Shown: positions 51,984 to 61,819 of the stretch, piece by piece | Layout: each line of letters opens with the position of its first letter | Position numbering within the stretch: position 1 is the first letter of the stretch | Source of the DNA: an uncultured Desulfatitalea sp. | GTDB lineage: Bacteria > Desulfobacterota > Desulfobacteria > Desulfobacterales > Desulfosarcinaceae | DNA: 64,000 nucleotides | Direction of reading: 5' to 3' | Assembly: GCA_937868765.1 (NCBI GenBank) | Contig: CALMNL010000003.1 | Coordinates: 124,001-188,000, forward strand | Position numbers and translations under genes: made by a program | The notes under the pieces: model-generated | The model's input: only the letters and a program-made list of their open reading frames with translations | What the model was told of the DNA's origin: nothing | Database searches by the model: none

Positions 51984-52844
51984 GTGACCGCCATCGACGC
52001 CGCTTGGGTCCGAAGCCTCATCGAAACCTTCATCCAGGACTCTCCGGAAAACAACCTGGGCGACGGCACCGGCGAAAAAGGCTTTGCCGCGCCCCTGGTC
52101 GGCTTTTCCCGGGGAGACGACCCGCTCTATGAGGCGTACAAGGAGCACGTAGGGCCTTTTTTCATCACCCCCTGGGAGCTTTTCGCGCTGACTTTCGGTA
52201 ATTCCGATCTTCAAGCCGGCCAACTGACCGTCATCACTTATATCCTGCCCCAGACCGAAGCCACCAAGCGAGACAACCGCAAGGAGAAGTTCAACCCCTC
52301 GGAACGCTGGGCACGGGCGCGCATCTTCGGCGAAGCGGTCAACGTGCGGTTGCGTGAACACCTGGTGATCGCTCTTACCAAGGCCGGGCACCGGGCCGTG
52401 GCCCCGCTGCTCGCGCCCCAGTTCAGCATGCGCATCTCCCCCAAATACGGCCTCTCTTCCACCTGGTCCGAGCGTCATGCCGCCTATGCGGCCGGTCTGG
52501 GGACCTTCGGCCTGTGCGACGGCCTGATCACCCCGGTGGGCAAGGCCATGCGCGTGGGATCGGTGGTGACCGACGTCCAAATCCCACCCACCCCTCGACC
52601 GTACGACGATCATCACGCCTATTGCCTTTTCTACAGCCAAGGGACCTGTAAAAAGTGCATCGATCGCTGCCCGGTGGGCGCCATCAGCGAGGCCGGCAAG
52701 GACAAAAAGCGCTGCGCCACCCATGTGCGCCGAACCCGTGCCCATGTAAAATCCACCTACGGATTCGACGGATACGGCTGCGGCCTGTGCCAGACCGGCG
52801 TGCCGTGCGAATCGGGAGTGCCGGGGGAGAAACATGGGAAGTGA
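51984..52844 (+). CDS. QueG-like 4Fe-4S protein
   Basis: 286 residues. Resembles short epoxyqueuosine-reductase-like proteins, in which a cobalamin domain precedes ferredoxin clusters. Seen: WSERHAAYAAGLGTFGLCDG (QueG-type A-A-x-AGLG), CLFYSQGTCKKCIDRCPVG (CxxCxxxCP) and a second, C-terminal cysteine group CGLCQTGVPCES. The N-terminal part is shorter and different from true QueG, so the function may differ from epoxyqueuosine reduction. The start lies 4 bases after the amidase stop. Confidence 0.8.
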   Translation: MTAIDAAWVRSLIETFIQDSPENNLGDGTGEKGFAAPLVGFSRGDDPLYEAYKEHVGPFFITPWELFALTFGNSDLQAGQLTVITYILPQTEATKRDNRKEKFNPSERWARARIFGEAVNVRLREHLVIALTKAGHRAVAPLLAPQFSMRISPKYGLSSTWSERHAAYAAGLGTFGLCDGLITPVGKAMRVGSVVTDVQIPPTPRPYDDHHAYCLFYSQGTCKKCIDRCPVGAISEAGKDKKRCATHVRRTRAHVKSTYGFDGYGCGLCQTGVPCESGVPGEKHGK

Positions 52845-52902
52845 AAGAACCCCGGTTGATCAAGTAGAATTCTGCCAAATATAAAAAGCGAAGGTGGAAT
52901 GA

Positions 52903-53478
52903 GTGACGAGAAAATGGGGATCACTGCTTGCCTTTTGCCTGATATGGAGCTCTGCCTGCCTGGCCGCGGAGCCGGCGAAAAGGCCGGCTTCCTGGGCGAC
53001 GCCCACGGCGATCCCGGGGCTTAAGAACTTTTACAAGGTGGACGATCGACTGTACCGTGGCGCGCAGCCCGATACGGCCGGTATGCAGGCGCTCGCTGCG
53101 TTGGGGATTCGAAACATCTTGAGCCTGCGCGAATTCCATACCGACGTTCAGGCGGCGGCCGTCAGCCAGCTGGTACTTTATCAGGTCACCATGAACGCGG
53201 GGCGCATCAGGGACGACGACGTGGTCGCCGCTCTGAGAATCATCCGGGACGCCCAGGGACCGATTTACGTGCACTGCTGGCACGGCTCGGACCGCACCGG
53301 TACGGTGGTGGCCATGTACCGGATGATCTTCCAGGGGTGGAGCCGGGAGGCGGCCATCGACGAATTGGTCAATGGCGGCTATGGCTACCATGCGGTCTAC
53401 GCTAATATCGTCGAGTATCTTAAAAAGGTCGATGTGCAAGCCATTCGGCGACGGCTGGAAGCGACGCCCCGTCCCTGA
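52903..53478 (+). CDS. Exported dual-specificity/tyrosine-like phosphatase
   Basis: 191 residues. A signal peptide (KWGSLLAFCLIWSSACLAAE) precedes a phosphatase domain with FYKVDDRLYRGAQPD and the P-loop IYVHCWHGSDRTGTVVAM (CX5R). GTG start at 52903 with AGGTGG before it; no better ATG is near. It may dephosphorylate a periplasmic protein or other phosphoester. Convergent with the D-amino acid transaminase gene, 6 bases between stops. Confidence 0.87.
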   Translation: MTRKWGSLLAFCLIWSSACLAAEPAKRPASWATPTAIPGLKNFYKVDDRLYRGAQPDTAGMQALAALGIRNILSLREFHTDVQAAAVSQLVLYQVTMNAGRIRDDDVVAALRIIRDAQGPIYVHCWHGSDRTGTVVAMYRMIFQGWSREAAIDELVNGGYGYHAVYANIVEYLKKVDVQAIRRRLEATPRP

Positions 53479-53484
53479 CCGGCA

Positions 53485-54336
53485 CTATTTAAGATGCGCG
53501 CCGGCGCGTGACTCCAGTTCGCTGCGCAGCTTCGCAGCGATGAGGCCCGGTTTGCCGGCGCTGATGGTTTGATTGTCGATCTGGCGCACGGAAAGGACTT
53601 CGGTCACCGTGCCGGTCAGAAAGACCTCCTCGGCGGCCAGCAGTGCTGCCTTGTCGAAGAAGAGTTCCTCCACATCCAGGTTGATCTTACGGCAGATATC
53701 GATGAGCACGGCGCGGGTGATGCCCGGCAGGATGTGGTGAGTCAACGGATGTGTTTTGAGACGACCATTGCTGTAAATGAAGAGGTTGGAGGATGTGCCT
53801 TCACGTACGATCCCCTCGGGGCTGACGAAAATGGCATCCTGGACCCCGGCGGCCAGGGCCTGCTGCTTGGCGAGCACGTTGGGCAGCAATTGCACGGTTT
53901 TGATGTCGCAGCGGCCCCAACGGATGTCGGTGACGGTGATGGCCGCGATGCCTTTCTCCAGGTATTCTTTGGGCGTATCGGGTACATGGCGCACCGTCAG
54001 CACGATCTGGGGTTTGGCCTCCTTGGGAAAGGCATGATTGCGCGGGGCCACGCCACGAGAGATCTGCAGATAAACCCCTGCGCGTTCGATGCCTGCCTTC
54101 TGAAAGGTTCCCAGGACGGCGTCGCGCAACACTTCCCGGGAAATCGGTGGAAAGGACAGGGCGCGCAAGGATTTTTCCAGGCGGTCCAGATGTTCCTTGA
54201 CCGCGAAGAGTCGGCCTTTATAGCTGGCGAAATATTCGTACACGGCATCGGCGAATTGATAGCCCCGGTCCTCGATGGGAACCCGGGCTTCTTCGATGGG
54301 CATGATTTTTCCGTTCAGATAGGCGAGTTCGGGCAT
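53485..54336 (-). CDS. dat: D-alanine/D-amino acid transaminase (class IV PLP)
   Basis: 283 residues, class IV aminotransferase length. EDRGYQFADAVYEYFASYKG, RWGRCDIKTVQLLPNVLAKQ (the PLP Lys in CDIK, D-amino acid type), VREGTSSNLFIYSNG and LPGITRAVLIDI. The CDIKTVQLLPN context is that of D-alanine transaminases rather than branched-chain ones. It should make D-alanine or D-glutamate for the cell wall. Start at 54336 has GGAGG about 8 bases ahead; a longer frame to 54468 lacks support. Confidence 0.88.
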   Translation of the reverse strand: MPELAYLNGKIMPIEEARVPIEDRGYQFADAVYEYFASYKGRLFAVKEHLDRLEKSLRALSFPPISREVLRDAVLGTFQKAGIERAGVYLQISRGVAPRNHAFPKEAKPQIVLTVRHVPDTPKEYLEKGIAAITVTDIRWGRCDIKTVQLLPNVLAKQQALAAGVQDAIFVSPEGIVREGTSSNLFIYSNGRLKTHPLTHHILPGITRAVLIDICRKINLDVEELFFDKAALLAAEEVFLTGTVTEVLSVRQIDNQTISAGKPGLIAAKLRSELESRAGAHLK

Positions 54337-54507
54337 GCTGAATCCTCCTCCATAGGGTCGGCACCCAGGCCGTCCCCCCCTGCTTACAGGATGCCTTCTC
54401 AAAGCGCAAGTTCTGTGCGTACTGGTTGACATCGGCTCGGGCTTTCCGTTATAGCAGAGATTTTTCAAGGCGCCTCAATTCAGCCCAAAGGAATTTTTCG
54501 ACCTGCC

Positions 54508-55869
54508 GTGAAACCCGTCGTCGCTATTATCGGCCGTCCCAATGTGGGCAAATCGACCCTATTCAACCGCATGACCCGGCGGCGGGATGCCATTGTGGAC
54601 GATATGCCGGGCGTGACCCGGGACCGTCATTACGGCGATGTGCGATGGGATGAACATGAGTTCATCGCAGTGGACACCGGCGGATTCGTCACCGGCGATG
54701 ACGACGCTTTCGCCGCCCACATCCGCCTGCAGGTGGAGCGGGCGGTGGACGAGGCCGATGCCGTGGTGCTGGTGCTCGACGGCAAACATGGCCTGTCCCC
54801 CTTTGACTGCGACCTGATCCAAAAACTGCGCGGCGTGAAAAAGCCGGTGTTCCATGTGGTCAACAAGATCGACGACGCGCACCAGGAACCGGCGCTGTAT
54901 GAATTTTACGACCTGGGCATCGAGACGCTTTACTCCCTTTCGGCTGAGCATGGTTACGGAGTTCCGGATTTCATGGACGCCCTGGTGGCCGTGTTGCCGA
55001 AGAACGAGGCCCCGCCAGCCGAAGGTGAGATCCGTATAGCGGTGGTGGGCCGGCCCAACGCCGGCAAATCCTCGCTGATCAACCGCCTGTTGGGCCAGGA
55101 GCGATTGCTGGTCAGCCCGGAACCGGGCACCACCCGGGATTCGGTGGATACGGTGCTCCAACGCAAGGGCCGCACCTACCGCTTCATCGACACGGCCGGC
55201 ATCCGGCGTAAATCCAAGGTGGATCTGAAGCTGGAGAAGTTCTCGATCATCAAGGCCCTCAAAAGCCTGGACGAGTGCGACGTGGCCTTGATCGTGCTCG
55301 ATGCCGAAAAGGGCATCACCGATCAGGACATCAAAGTGGCCGGTTATGCCTTTGAGCGCGGTTGCGGCGCCATTTTCGTGGCCAACAAGTGGGATCTCGT
55401 GGACGAAAAGCGTCTGACGCCGCACAAATTCGCTCAGCAGTTGCAGGATGCCGCCCGCTACCTGCACCATGCGCCGGTGATGACCGTCTCAGCCCTTACC
55501 GGATTGCGCGTGGCCAAACTCTTCGCCTTGATCGATCAGGTCTACCGGCAATTTACCACGCGGGTCGGCACTGGGGTGGTCAACCGTATCGTCAGCGAAG
55601 CCACCGAACGCACCGAACCACCGCTGCACAAAGGGCGGCGGCTCAAGTTCTACTATACCACCCAGGTGGCCGAGCGTCCGCCCACCTTCGTCAGCTTCGT
55701 CAACTTCCCGGACGCGGTCCACTTCTCCTACCAACGCTACTTGCTCAACCAGATCCGCAGCGAAACCGGCCTGGACAAGACCCCCCTGCGTCTGCTTTTC
55801 CGTCAGCGTACCGGCAAGATCGATTTCGCCGCCAGGAAGAAGAAGCGAAGCCGTGCAGACCGGCGATAG
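54508..55869 (+). CDS. der: Ribosome-assembly GTPase Der (EngA)
   Basis: 453 residues, with two GTPase domains and a KH-like C-terminus. G1 motifs [15 protein letters not shown] and [16 protein letters not shown]3 DTGGF and DTAGI, G4 NKID and NKWD. The C-terminal KH-like part has [20 protein letters not shown]. It assists 50S subunit assembly. Length and motif order are canonical, and it lies alone between the D-transaminase and a membrane-protein operon. Confidence 0.97.
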   Translation: MKPVVAIIGRPNVGKSTLFNRMTRRRDAIVDDMPGVTRDRHYGDVRWDEHEFIAVDTGGFVTGDDDAFAAHIRLQVERAVDEADAVVLVLDGKHGLSPFDCDLIQKLRGVKKPVFHVVNKIDDAHQEPALYEFYDLGIETLYSLSAEHGYGVPDFMDALVAVLPKNEAPPAEGEIRIAVVGRPNAGKSSLINRLLGQERLLVSPEPGTTRDSVDTVLQRKGRTYRFIDTAGIRRKSKVDLKLEKFSIIKALKSLDECDVALIVLDAEKGITDQDIKVAGYAFERGCGAIFVANKWDLVDEKRLTPHKFAQQLQDAARYLHHAPVMTVSALTGLRVAKLFALIDQVYRQFTTRVGTGVVNRIVSEATERTEPPLHKGRRLKFYYTTQVAERPPTFVSFVNFPDAVHFSYQRYLLNQIRSETGLDKTPLRLLFRQRTGKIDFAARKKKRSRADRR

Positions 55870-56039
55870 GCGAGGTGCCGTCTTTACTTTTCGCTTGCCC
55901 ATCCGTCGTTTCCTTTGGTATGGTTCTTTAAATTTTCATTCTTTTTTCAGAATTTTAGCACATCCTTGGGGAGGCCGGTACGGTCGGGCCGCTGAACAAG
56001 CGCCAGCCGTTCACAACCAAAGCAAGCAGGAGACATTTC

Positions 56040-56900
56040 ATGGCCTGGTACTACAAAGATGGGGAGCAGGAGATCGGTCCACTCAACAAGGAGCAGTTGC
56101 AGGCGCTGATCCACGCCAAACGGATCAGCGCCAAAACGCTGGTCCGCAATGAATCCGCCAACGACTGGCGTCCACTAGGAGAAATGGTCCGCCGCAGCGC
56201 CTCCGCTTCTCCGCCCGCCGCAACCGCTCCTCCCTTGCCGCCGCCGGCCCCTGCAGCTGCCGCCGACCCTTCGCCTGAGCCGCCGCCCCCTGCCGCAGCG
56301 GAACCGCCCAGCCTGGAAAGCGCCGTCTGCTCCCAGTGCGGTCGCTCTTTCCCCAAGTCCCAGGTGGTCGAATTCGACAACCAGGTGATCTGCGCAGCCT
56401 GTAAGCCGATCTTCGTGCAGCGACTCCGGGAAGGCGTCAGCACGCCGGGCATCTTCAAATACGCCGGTTTCTGGATCCGTTTCGGCGCCAAATTCATTGA
56501 CGGCATGATCCTGGCGGGGCTGCAGTATGCCATCCTCATCCCCATGACGTTCCTGTTTTTCTCTTCCGGCACAGGCGGTTCCGAAAATCCCGAAGAGATG
56601 CTCACCTCCGGATCTCTGGCCCTGATAGGGTTTCAGCAGCTGGTCGGCATCCTGATACCGGCGGCCTATAATACCTTTTTCATAGGGCGCTACAGTGCCA
56701 CGCTGGGGAAAATGGCCTGCCGGATCAAAGTGGTGACCCCCGAAGGCGGCCGCATCAGCTACGCCAGAGCCCTGGGGCGTTACTTTGCCGAGATCCTGAG
56801 CGCCATCGTCTTGCTCATCGGTTACATCATGGCGGCCTTCGATAGCGAAAAGCGCGCTCTGCATGACCGTGTCTGCAGCACCCGCGTGGTCTACAAGTAA
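56040..56900 (+). CDS. GYF_2 plus RDD-family membrane protein
   Basis: 286 residues. N-terminal GYF_2-like domain (MAWYYKDGEQEIGPLNKEQL, ISAKTLVRNESANDW), a Pro/Ala-rich linker (about 58-93), a zinc pair (CSQCGRSFP, ICAACKP), then an RDD domain with helices (FGAKFIDGMILAGLQYAIL, SAIVLLIGYIMAAF). Likely an inner-membrane protein; RDD proteins lack a general function. AGGAG lies upstream of the ATG. First gene of the MoxR operon. Confidence 0.87.
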   Translation: MAWYYKDGEQEIGPLNKEQLQALIHAKRISAKTLVRNESANDWRPLGEMVRRSASASPPAATAPPLPPPAPAAAADPSPEPPPPAAAEPPSLESAVCSQCGRSFPKSQVVEFDNQVICAACKPIFVQRLREGVSTPGIFKYAGFWIRFGAKFIDGMILAGLQYAILIPMTFLFFSSGTGGSENPEEMLTSGSLALIGFQQLVGILIPAAYNTFFIGRYSATLGKMACRIKVVTPEGGRISYARALGRYFAEILSAIVLLIGYIMAAFDSEKRALHDRVCSTRVVYK

Positions 56901-56918
56901 AAGGGAGAAGCGTTTCGC

Positions 56919-57485
56919 GTGATCGCCTGTCCCAATTGCCATGCAATTCAAGATGCCGGCGCCATCAACACAGGCCACCTGTCCCCGTGTGTCGCGTGCG
57001 GCAAGATCCTGCGCATCGATGTGTTCAACGCTTTCCTGCGCAGGGACGAGCCCGATGCCGCTGCGCTCGGCAGCCTTGCCCAGGGCCAGGCTGAATGCTT
57101 TTATCACCCCGGCCAACTGGCAGTGGTGCCCTGCGCCGCCTGCGGTCGACTGCTATGTGCCGTTTGCCAGGTAGAACTGGAAGGCCGCAGCCTCTGCATG
57201 CCCTGCCTGCAGACCGGGCGGGACAAGCAGAAGATCACGGCGATGCAGAACCGCTATGTGCGCTATGACGAGATCGCCCTGGCCCTGTCCATCTGGGGGC
57301 TGTTAATTGGGATCTTTCCCAGCGTGGTGACGGCGCCGGCGGCCCTCTATTATGCCGTGCGCCACATCCGGACAGCGTCACCGGTGCTGCCCAAGGCTCG
57401 CTTCCAGAACATCCTGGCCATGCTGCTGGCCGGGGCCCAGGTCATCGGCTGGCTTTACATCCTGGGCCGCAGCGTGCGAGGATGA
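56919..57485 (+). CDS. Zinc-ribbon/B-box-type membrane protein
   Basis: 188 residues. Zinc ribbons (IACPNCHAIQDAGA, CVACGK), a B-box-like zinc segment ECFYHPGQLAVVPCAACGRL, CAVCQVELEGRSLCMPCLQ and two helices (LSIWGLLIGIFPSVVTAPAA, NILAMLLAGAQVIGWLY). GTG start at 56919 with GGGAG upstream. It is 18 bases after the GYF-RDD gene; its B-box segment is repeated in the protein at 58541. Confidence 0.78.
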   Translation: MIACPNCHAIQDAGAINTGHLSPCVACGKILRIDVFNAFLRRDEPDAAALGSLAQGQAECFYHPGQLAVVPCAACGRLLCAVCQVELEGRSLCMPCLQTGRDKQKITAMQNRYVRYDEIALALSIWGLLIGIFPSVVTAPAALYYAVRHIRTASPVLPKARFQNILAMLLAGAQVIGWLYILGRSVRG

Positions 57486-57489
57486 CCCC

Positions 57490-58512
57490 ATGGGCCGCAC
57501 CTCTTCCCCATATAAGAGACTGCCGGGACGCTGGCGGTCCGCATTCAGCCGCAAGACCCTCTGGCAGGGGCCGGACCACCTGCTGTGGGTTGAGAAAACC
57601 ATGATGCAGGAGCATTACCGGCGCTTCTACTTCAAGGACATCCAGGCCATCATCGTGTGTCGCAACCGCCGTCATCACCTGTGGTCGCTTTTCTGGGCCA
57701 TGCTGATGGTCGTGACCGGCAGCCTGGCCCTGGTGGCCAGCGATACGCCGGACCTGCCGGCTTTCTTCGTGCCGGCCGCATTCACCCTGATCTGGGGCAT
57801 CGGCTTGCTCGTCAACCTTCTCAAGGGGCCTTGCTGCGATTTTTATCTTCAGACGGCAGTGCAACTCGAGCGATTGACCAACATGGCGCGGGAACGCAAA
57901 GTGTTGAAAATGGCCGACCGGATCAAGGCGCTCGCCGAAAAGGCCCAGGGCCCGTTTCGCGGGGCGGCCGAGGTCCGGATGCCTGCCGCCACCGGTGTCG
58001 CGACCACTGGCTATCGGGGAAGTACTGCGACGGCGCTTTCATCGAGCCCAAACGAAGGGCCGTTCCGGCCCAACCTGCATGTGGCCCTGTTCGCCGCACT
58101 GTTGGGCCAGGGAACCTTCGGGGGGCTGCAGCTGTGGCTGCGGGAGCCTTGGTTGGTTGCGCTGGGACTATTCACATTGATGACCACCGTCGTGTTGACG
58201 ATCATTGCCCTGGTGCGGCGGCACCGCCTGATCAAAGGCACCTCTCTTTCACTCGTTACGTGGCTGACACTGGCGCTGGCCGCGTTCGACTGCATGTACA
58301 GCTATGGCCTGTTTATCTTCACCTCCATGCGCAACCCCGAATATGCCTATAACCATGCCGCCCTGTTGAAGATCTTTCTGGAGATGCACCTGGAAGACAA
58401 CGCTTTCATCATGGCCATGGGGATGGGCTTTGCCGTTGCTGCATTGGCATTGGGCATCATCGGCCTGGCGGCCGTCGCTTTGCATGGCGGCCTGCGGGGC
58501 CGTCGTTTATGA
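57490..58512 (+). CDS. Multi-pass membrane protein of the MoxR operon
   Basis: 340 residues, family not recognised. A region with aromatic residues (KTLWQGPDHLLWVEKTMM, YRRFYFKDIQAIIVCRN) reminiscent of a PH-like/photosystem-assembly-like domain precedes helices such as LWSLFWAMLMVVTGSLALV, ALLGQGTFGGLQLWL, LTLALAAFDCMYSYGLFIF and VAALALGIIGLAAVAL. It starts 4 bases after the preceding stop. Membrane-embedded; role unknown. Confidence 0.65.
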   Translation: MGRTSSPYKRLPGRWRSAFSRKTLWQGPDHLLWVEKTMMQEHYRRFYFKDIQAIIVCRNRRHHLWSLFWAMLMVVTGSLALVASDTPDLPAFFVPAAFTLIWGIGLLVNLLKGPCCDFYLQTAVQLERLTNMARERKVLKMADRIKALAEKAQGPFRGAAEVRMPAATGVATTGYRGSTATALSSSPNEGPFRPNLHVALFAALLGQGTFGGLQLWLREPWLVALGLFTLMTTVVLTIIALVRRHRLIKGTSLSLVTWLTLALAAFDCMYSYGLFIFTSMRNPEYAYNHAALLKIFLEMHLEDNAFIMAMGMGFAVAALALGIIGLAAVALHGGLRGRRL

Positions 58513-58540
58513 AGCTAATGAAAGTAAAGCCGCTATCCCG

Positions 58541-58870
58541 ATGGAAGCCCTGAGTCAACAACGCTGTTTTCATCATCCCGGCCGCGAGGCGGTGGTTCGT
58601 TGCCCGGCGTGCGGGCGCTTTTTCTGCCGCGAGTGCGTGACCGAGCACGACGACCGCATGCTGTGCAGCGGTTGCCTGGCCCAGGCGACCGGCGGCAGTG
58701 ACAAGCAGGCCGGACGCTGGCGGATGCAACTGGCCCTTTGGATGCAGGGTGCCGGCGGTTTTTTGATGATCTGGTATCTCTTCTATATCGCCGGACAAAT
58801 GTTGCTGGCCATCCCCCATGCGTTCCACGAGGGGACCATCTGGCAAGCCGACTGGTGGCGCAAACCATGA
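58541..58870 (+). CDS. B-box-type zinc protein with one membrane helix
   Basis: 109 residues. RCFHHPGREAVVRCPACGRF, CRECVTEHDDRMLCSGCLA is a B-box zinc-finger-like segment nearly the same in layout as the one at 56919; a membrane helix (GAGGFLMIWYLFYIAGQML) follows. The start is uncertain: ATG at 58541 lacks a good ribosome binding site. It ends by overlapping the DUF4129 gene by 4 bases. Confidence 0.72.
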   Translation: MEALSQQRCFHHPGREAVVRCPACGRFFCRECVTEHDDRMLCSGCLAQATGGSDKQAGRWRMQLALWMQGAGGFLMIWYLFYIAGQMLLAIPHAFHEGTIWQADWWRKP

Positions 58871-60525
58871 AACCCAAGGATGCAGCCTTTGTGCCCGACG
58901 CCCTGGCCCTGGCAGAGCAGGCCGTTCACCTTCTGCGAAAAGAGGGCTTGGCCCTGGCCGAATACTACATCGGTACTCTGCCATTCATTCTGGCGCTGCT
59001 TTTCTTCTGGTCGGACATGAGCCGTAATCCCTACGCCGATCGCTACTGCGCGCCGGCCGCCGGCGGATTGGCCTTGCTCTTTGTCTGGATGAAGCTGTGG
59101 CAGGTGCGTTTCTGCCGCCGGTTATGGGCCTCCTTGAACCATACGGCTCCCGAAGCCTGGCCCTGGCGGCGTTGCTGGCAGACCGCGTTGCGGCAGACGG
59201 CTTTGCAGGCCACGGGGCTGGTGGTGCTGCCGATCGCCGGCGTCATCGTCTTTCCCCTGGCCTGGGCCTACGCCTTTTATCAAAACGTAAGTGTATTGGA
59301 TGGACCGGTGACGGCTACCTCCAAAGGCCTTTACAAGGAGGCCTCCCGGCAAACCATCCCGTGGCCGGGACAGAACCACCTGCTGCTGACGATCATCAGT
59401 GGGTTCGGACTGTTGGTGATGTTGAACGTGGCCATCGGCCTGATGCTGCTGCCCCACCTGTTCAAATGGCTGCTGGGCGTGGAGACCGCCTTTACCTTCG
59501 GCGGCCTGCGGGCCATGGCCAATACCACCTTTCTGACCATCACCTGCGCCCTGACCTATCTGTGCATCGATCCGGTGATCAAGGCCGTCTATACCCTGCG
59601 ATGCTTTTACGGGCAGTCGCGGCACACCGGGGACGATCTGCGCGCGGCGCTCAAGCCTTTCCTGAAAGGAGTGGCCCTGCTCCTTGTGGCGGCTGGGACC
59701 TTTTTAATCCTGCCCCCGTTGCCCGGCGCTGCGGCCGATGCCCCCGCCATAGAGACCCGGGCCGATGGCGCTGTGCGTCGACTGGATGAAACCATCGACC
59801 GTGTGTTGCAGGAGCGGCGTTTCGCCTGGCGCCTGCCCCGGGAGAAAACGCAGACCACGGACGAAGCGCAAGCGAAGAACTGGCTGGAGCGCGCCTTCGA
59901 CTGGCTTGTGGAGCAGATCGAGGCCTTTTTGGCCGCCGTCGATCGCTGGATGGAGGCCTTGGCCGAGTGGCTGCGCAAGCGCATTCCAGAACCCGAAGGC
60001 AGCCCTGCGGCGGGACGGGACTGGCGCGGGATGATTCGTAAGATCTTCTATGGCCTCGGCGTCTTGCTGCTGATGGTGCTGCTGGTCATGCTGCGGCGCT
60101 GGTGGCTGGCCCGCCGAGCGGGGCTCTCCAGGGCAGATGCACGGCCGGTGGCGCCCCAGGTCGATATCCGCGATGAAACCCTCACGGCCGCCGATCTGCC
60201 GCGTGACCGCTGGCTGGCGATGGCCCGGGAGCTGATGGCGAAGCAGGATTTCCGCCACGCCCTGCGTGCCTTGTACCTCGCCGTGCTCTCCCAGTTGGGC
60301 GACAACGGCCGGGTGGCCATCGCACGCTACAAATCCAACCGGGACTATCTCAACGAACTGACCCGCCGAGCCCATGCCGAGCCGGAACTGCTCGATCTGT
60401 TCAATCGCTGCATGCAGGCGTTCGAGCGCGCCTGGTACGGGATGCACCCCGTGGCCGAGTCCCAATTGACCCATTTCATGCAGGACCAGGAAAGGATCGC
60501 CAGCCTTGTTCAACACGCCGCGTAG
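58867..60525 (+). CDS. DUF4129-domain multi-pass membrane protein
   Basis: 552 residues. Multiple membrane helices (about 30-240), then a charged region, a membrane helix LGVLLLMVLLVMLRRWWLA and a C-terminal DUF4129 domain (DFRHALRALYLAVLSQLG, ARYKSNRDYLNELTRR, FERAWYGMHPVAES). DUF4129 proteins accompany MoxR and DUF58 in many bacteria. Start overlaps the preceding stop (ATGA), and the DUF4350 gene overlaps its end by 20 bases. Confidence 0.85.
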   Translation: MKPKDAAFVPDALALAEQAVHLLRKEGLALAEYYIGTLPFILALLFFWSDMSRNPYADRYCAPAAGGLALLFVWMKLWQVRFCRRLWASLNHTAPEAWPWRRCWQTALRQTALQATGLVVLPIAGVIVFPLAWAYAFYQNVSVLDGPVTATSKGLYKEASRQTIPWPGQNHLLLTIISGFGLLVMLNVAIGLMLLPHLFKWLLGVETAFTFGGLRAMANTTFLTITCALTYLCIDPVIKAVYTLRCFYGQSRHTGDDLRAALKPFLKGVALLLVAAGTFLILPPLPGAAADAPAIETRADGAVRRLDETIDRVLQERRFAWRLPREKTQTTDEAQAKNWLERAFDWLVEQIEAFLAAVDRWMEALAEWLRKRIPEPEGSPAAGRDWRGMIRKIFYGLGVLLLMVLLVMLRRWWLARRAGLSRADARPVAPQVDIRDETLTAADLPRDRWLAMARELMAKQDFRHALRALYLAVLSQLGDNGRVAIARYKSNRDYLNELTRRAHAEPELLDLFNRCMQAFERAWYGMHPVAESQLTHFMQDQERIASLVQHAA

Positions 60526-61819
60526 AGCCGCAGTGGCCGTTTTGCTCTGCTGCCTGGTATTCTCCCTGGGGCTTGGCTGGCTCTTCTGGCTGCGCTTCCA
60601 GGCCGGCGATCTATACCCGCCATACTCTTCCCTGCGGGGCGATCCGCTGGGCACCCAGGTTTTCTACGAGAGTATCCAGGCCGTTGATGAAGGCGGCGTG
60701 CGGCGCAACTTCCGCCCGCCGGATCAGGTGGCGATAAACGCCACCACCACGTTCCTGGTATGTGGCGTGGGCGATGGCGGGCCTTTCTTCACGGATCGCG
60801 CCTGGACGCAGTTGCTGGAGAGATTGGCGAACCAGGGGGGACGCCTCGTGATCACTTTTCGGCCCACTCGCCATAGGGCTCAGATCAAACGCGACACTTC
60901 GGACGAGGCCCGGGATGACCAGGGGCAGGAGCCGCCGGAGGGTAATCAGGACCGCATCGCGCCGGATGACGGCGCTGCCCCCACGCCCGCGGAAGAACCC
61001 GGTACGGAAGAACACAATGAAAATAGTACTTCTTCCGAAAAAGAGAAGTCAATGGCGTCGGCGGACGAAGGCTTCGATCTGCTCGAGCGCCTGGGTTTGG
61101 CCGTGGAGAAGATGCACGACGAAGCGTATGATGATTTTGCGCTCATCAGCAGCGATTGGACCGAGCCGCTGCCGGAAATGATTCCCTGGCGGGCGCGGGT
61201 CGCCTTCGACTTGCAGGCCCCGGAGTGGGCGGTGGTCTACTGGTGGCAGGATGCCCCGGTGGTGGTGCAACGCACCTGGGGCGGCGGCACGGTGGTACTG
61301 GTCGGTGACAGCTACCTCTTCAGCAACGAGGCCCTGCGCGCCGACCGGGTCACGGAGCTGTTGGCCTGGTCGGTGCACCTGCCCAATCAGTTGATCGTGG
61401 ATGAATTCCATCATGGCCTGGTCAAGCAGCCGGGTATCGCCGACCTGGTGCGCAAGTACCGGCTCCAGGGGGCTGCGGCCAGCCTGCTGATCGTGGTGGT
61501 GCTGCTGTTGTGGCGCCAGGCGGCACCGTTTGCGCCGGCATCCACCGAGACCCGGGTCGAGGCCGAAGAGAGCGCCGTGGGCCGCGGCGCCCAGGAGGGC
61601 TGGGTGGGCTTGATACAGCAGCACATCCGTTCTGATGACCTGATGGGGGTCTGCCATGAAGCCTGGCGCACCAGTCCGGCCATCAACCGGGTGGCGGACG
61701 AGCGTGTGGCCCGGGTGGCGGCGCTCATGCGCACCGCTGCTGAAGCGCCCCGCCGTCCCCAGCCTGTAACGCTTTACCGGCAGATCTGCCAACTGCTTAA
61801 AGAAGGAAAACACCCATGA
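60506..61819 (+). CDS. DUF4350-like membrane-anchored protein
   Basis: 437 residues. One N-terminal membrane helix (AVAVLLCCLVFSLGLGWLFW), FYESIQAVDEGGVRRNFRPP, GGRLVITFRPTRH, a long acidic low-complexity insert (about 130-190, rich in E/D/S), VVQRTWGGGTVVLVGDSYLFSNEAL and a second helix (AAASLLIVVVLLLW). The layout, a sugar-isomerase-like domain between two helices, matches DUF4350. Start: TTG at 60506, inside the preceding gene; a GTG at 60533 is an alternative. Confidence 0.82.
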   Translation: MFNTPRRAAVAVLLCCLVFSLGLGWLFWLRFQAGDLYPPYSSLRGDPLGTQVFYESIQAVDEGGVRRNFRPPDQVAINATTTFLVCGVGDGGPFFTDRAWTQLLERLANQGGRLVITFRPTRHRAQIKRDTSDEARDDQGQEPPEGNQDRIAPDDGAAPTPAEEPGTEEHNENSTSSEKEKSMASADEGFDLLERLGLAVEKMHDEAYDDFALISSDWTEPLPEMIPWRARVAFDLQAPEWAVVYWWQDAPVVVQRTWGGGTVVLVGDSYLFSNEALRADRVTELLAWSVHLPNQLIVDEFHHGLVKQPGIADLVRKYRLQGAAASLLIVVVLLLWRQAAPFAPASTETRVEAEESAVGRGAQEGWVGLIQQHIRSDDLMGVCHEAWRTSPAINRVADERVARVAALMRTAAEAPRRPQPVTLYRQICQLLKEGKHP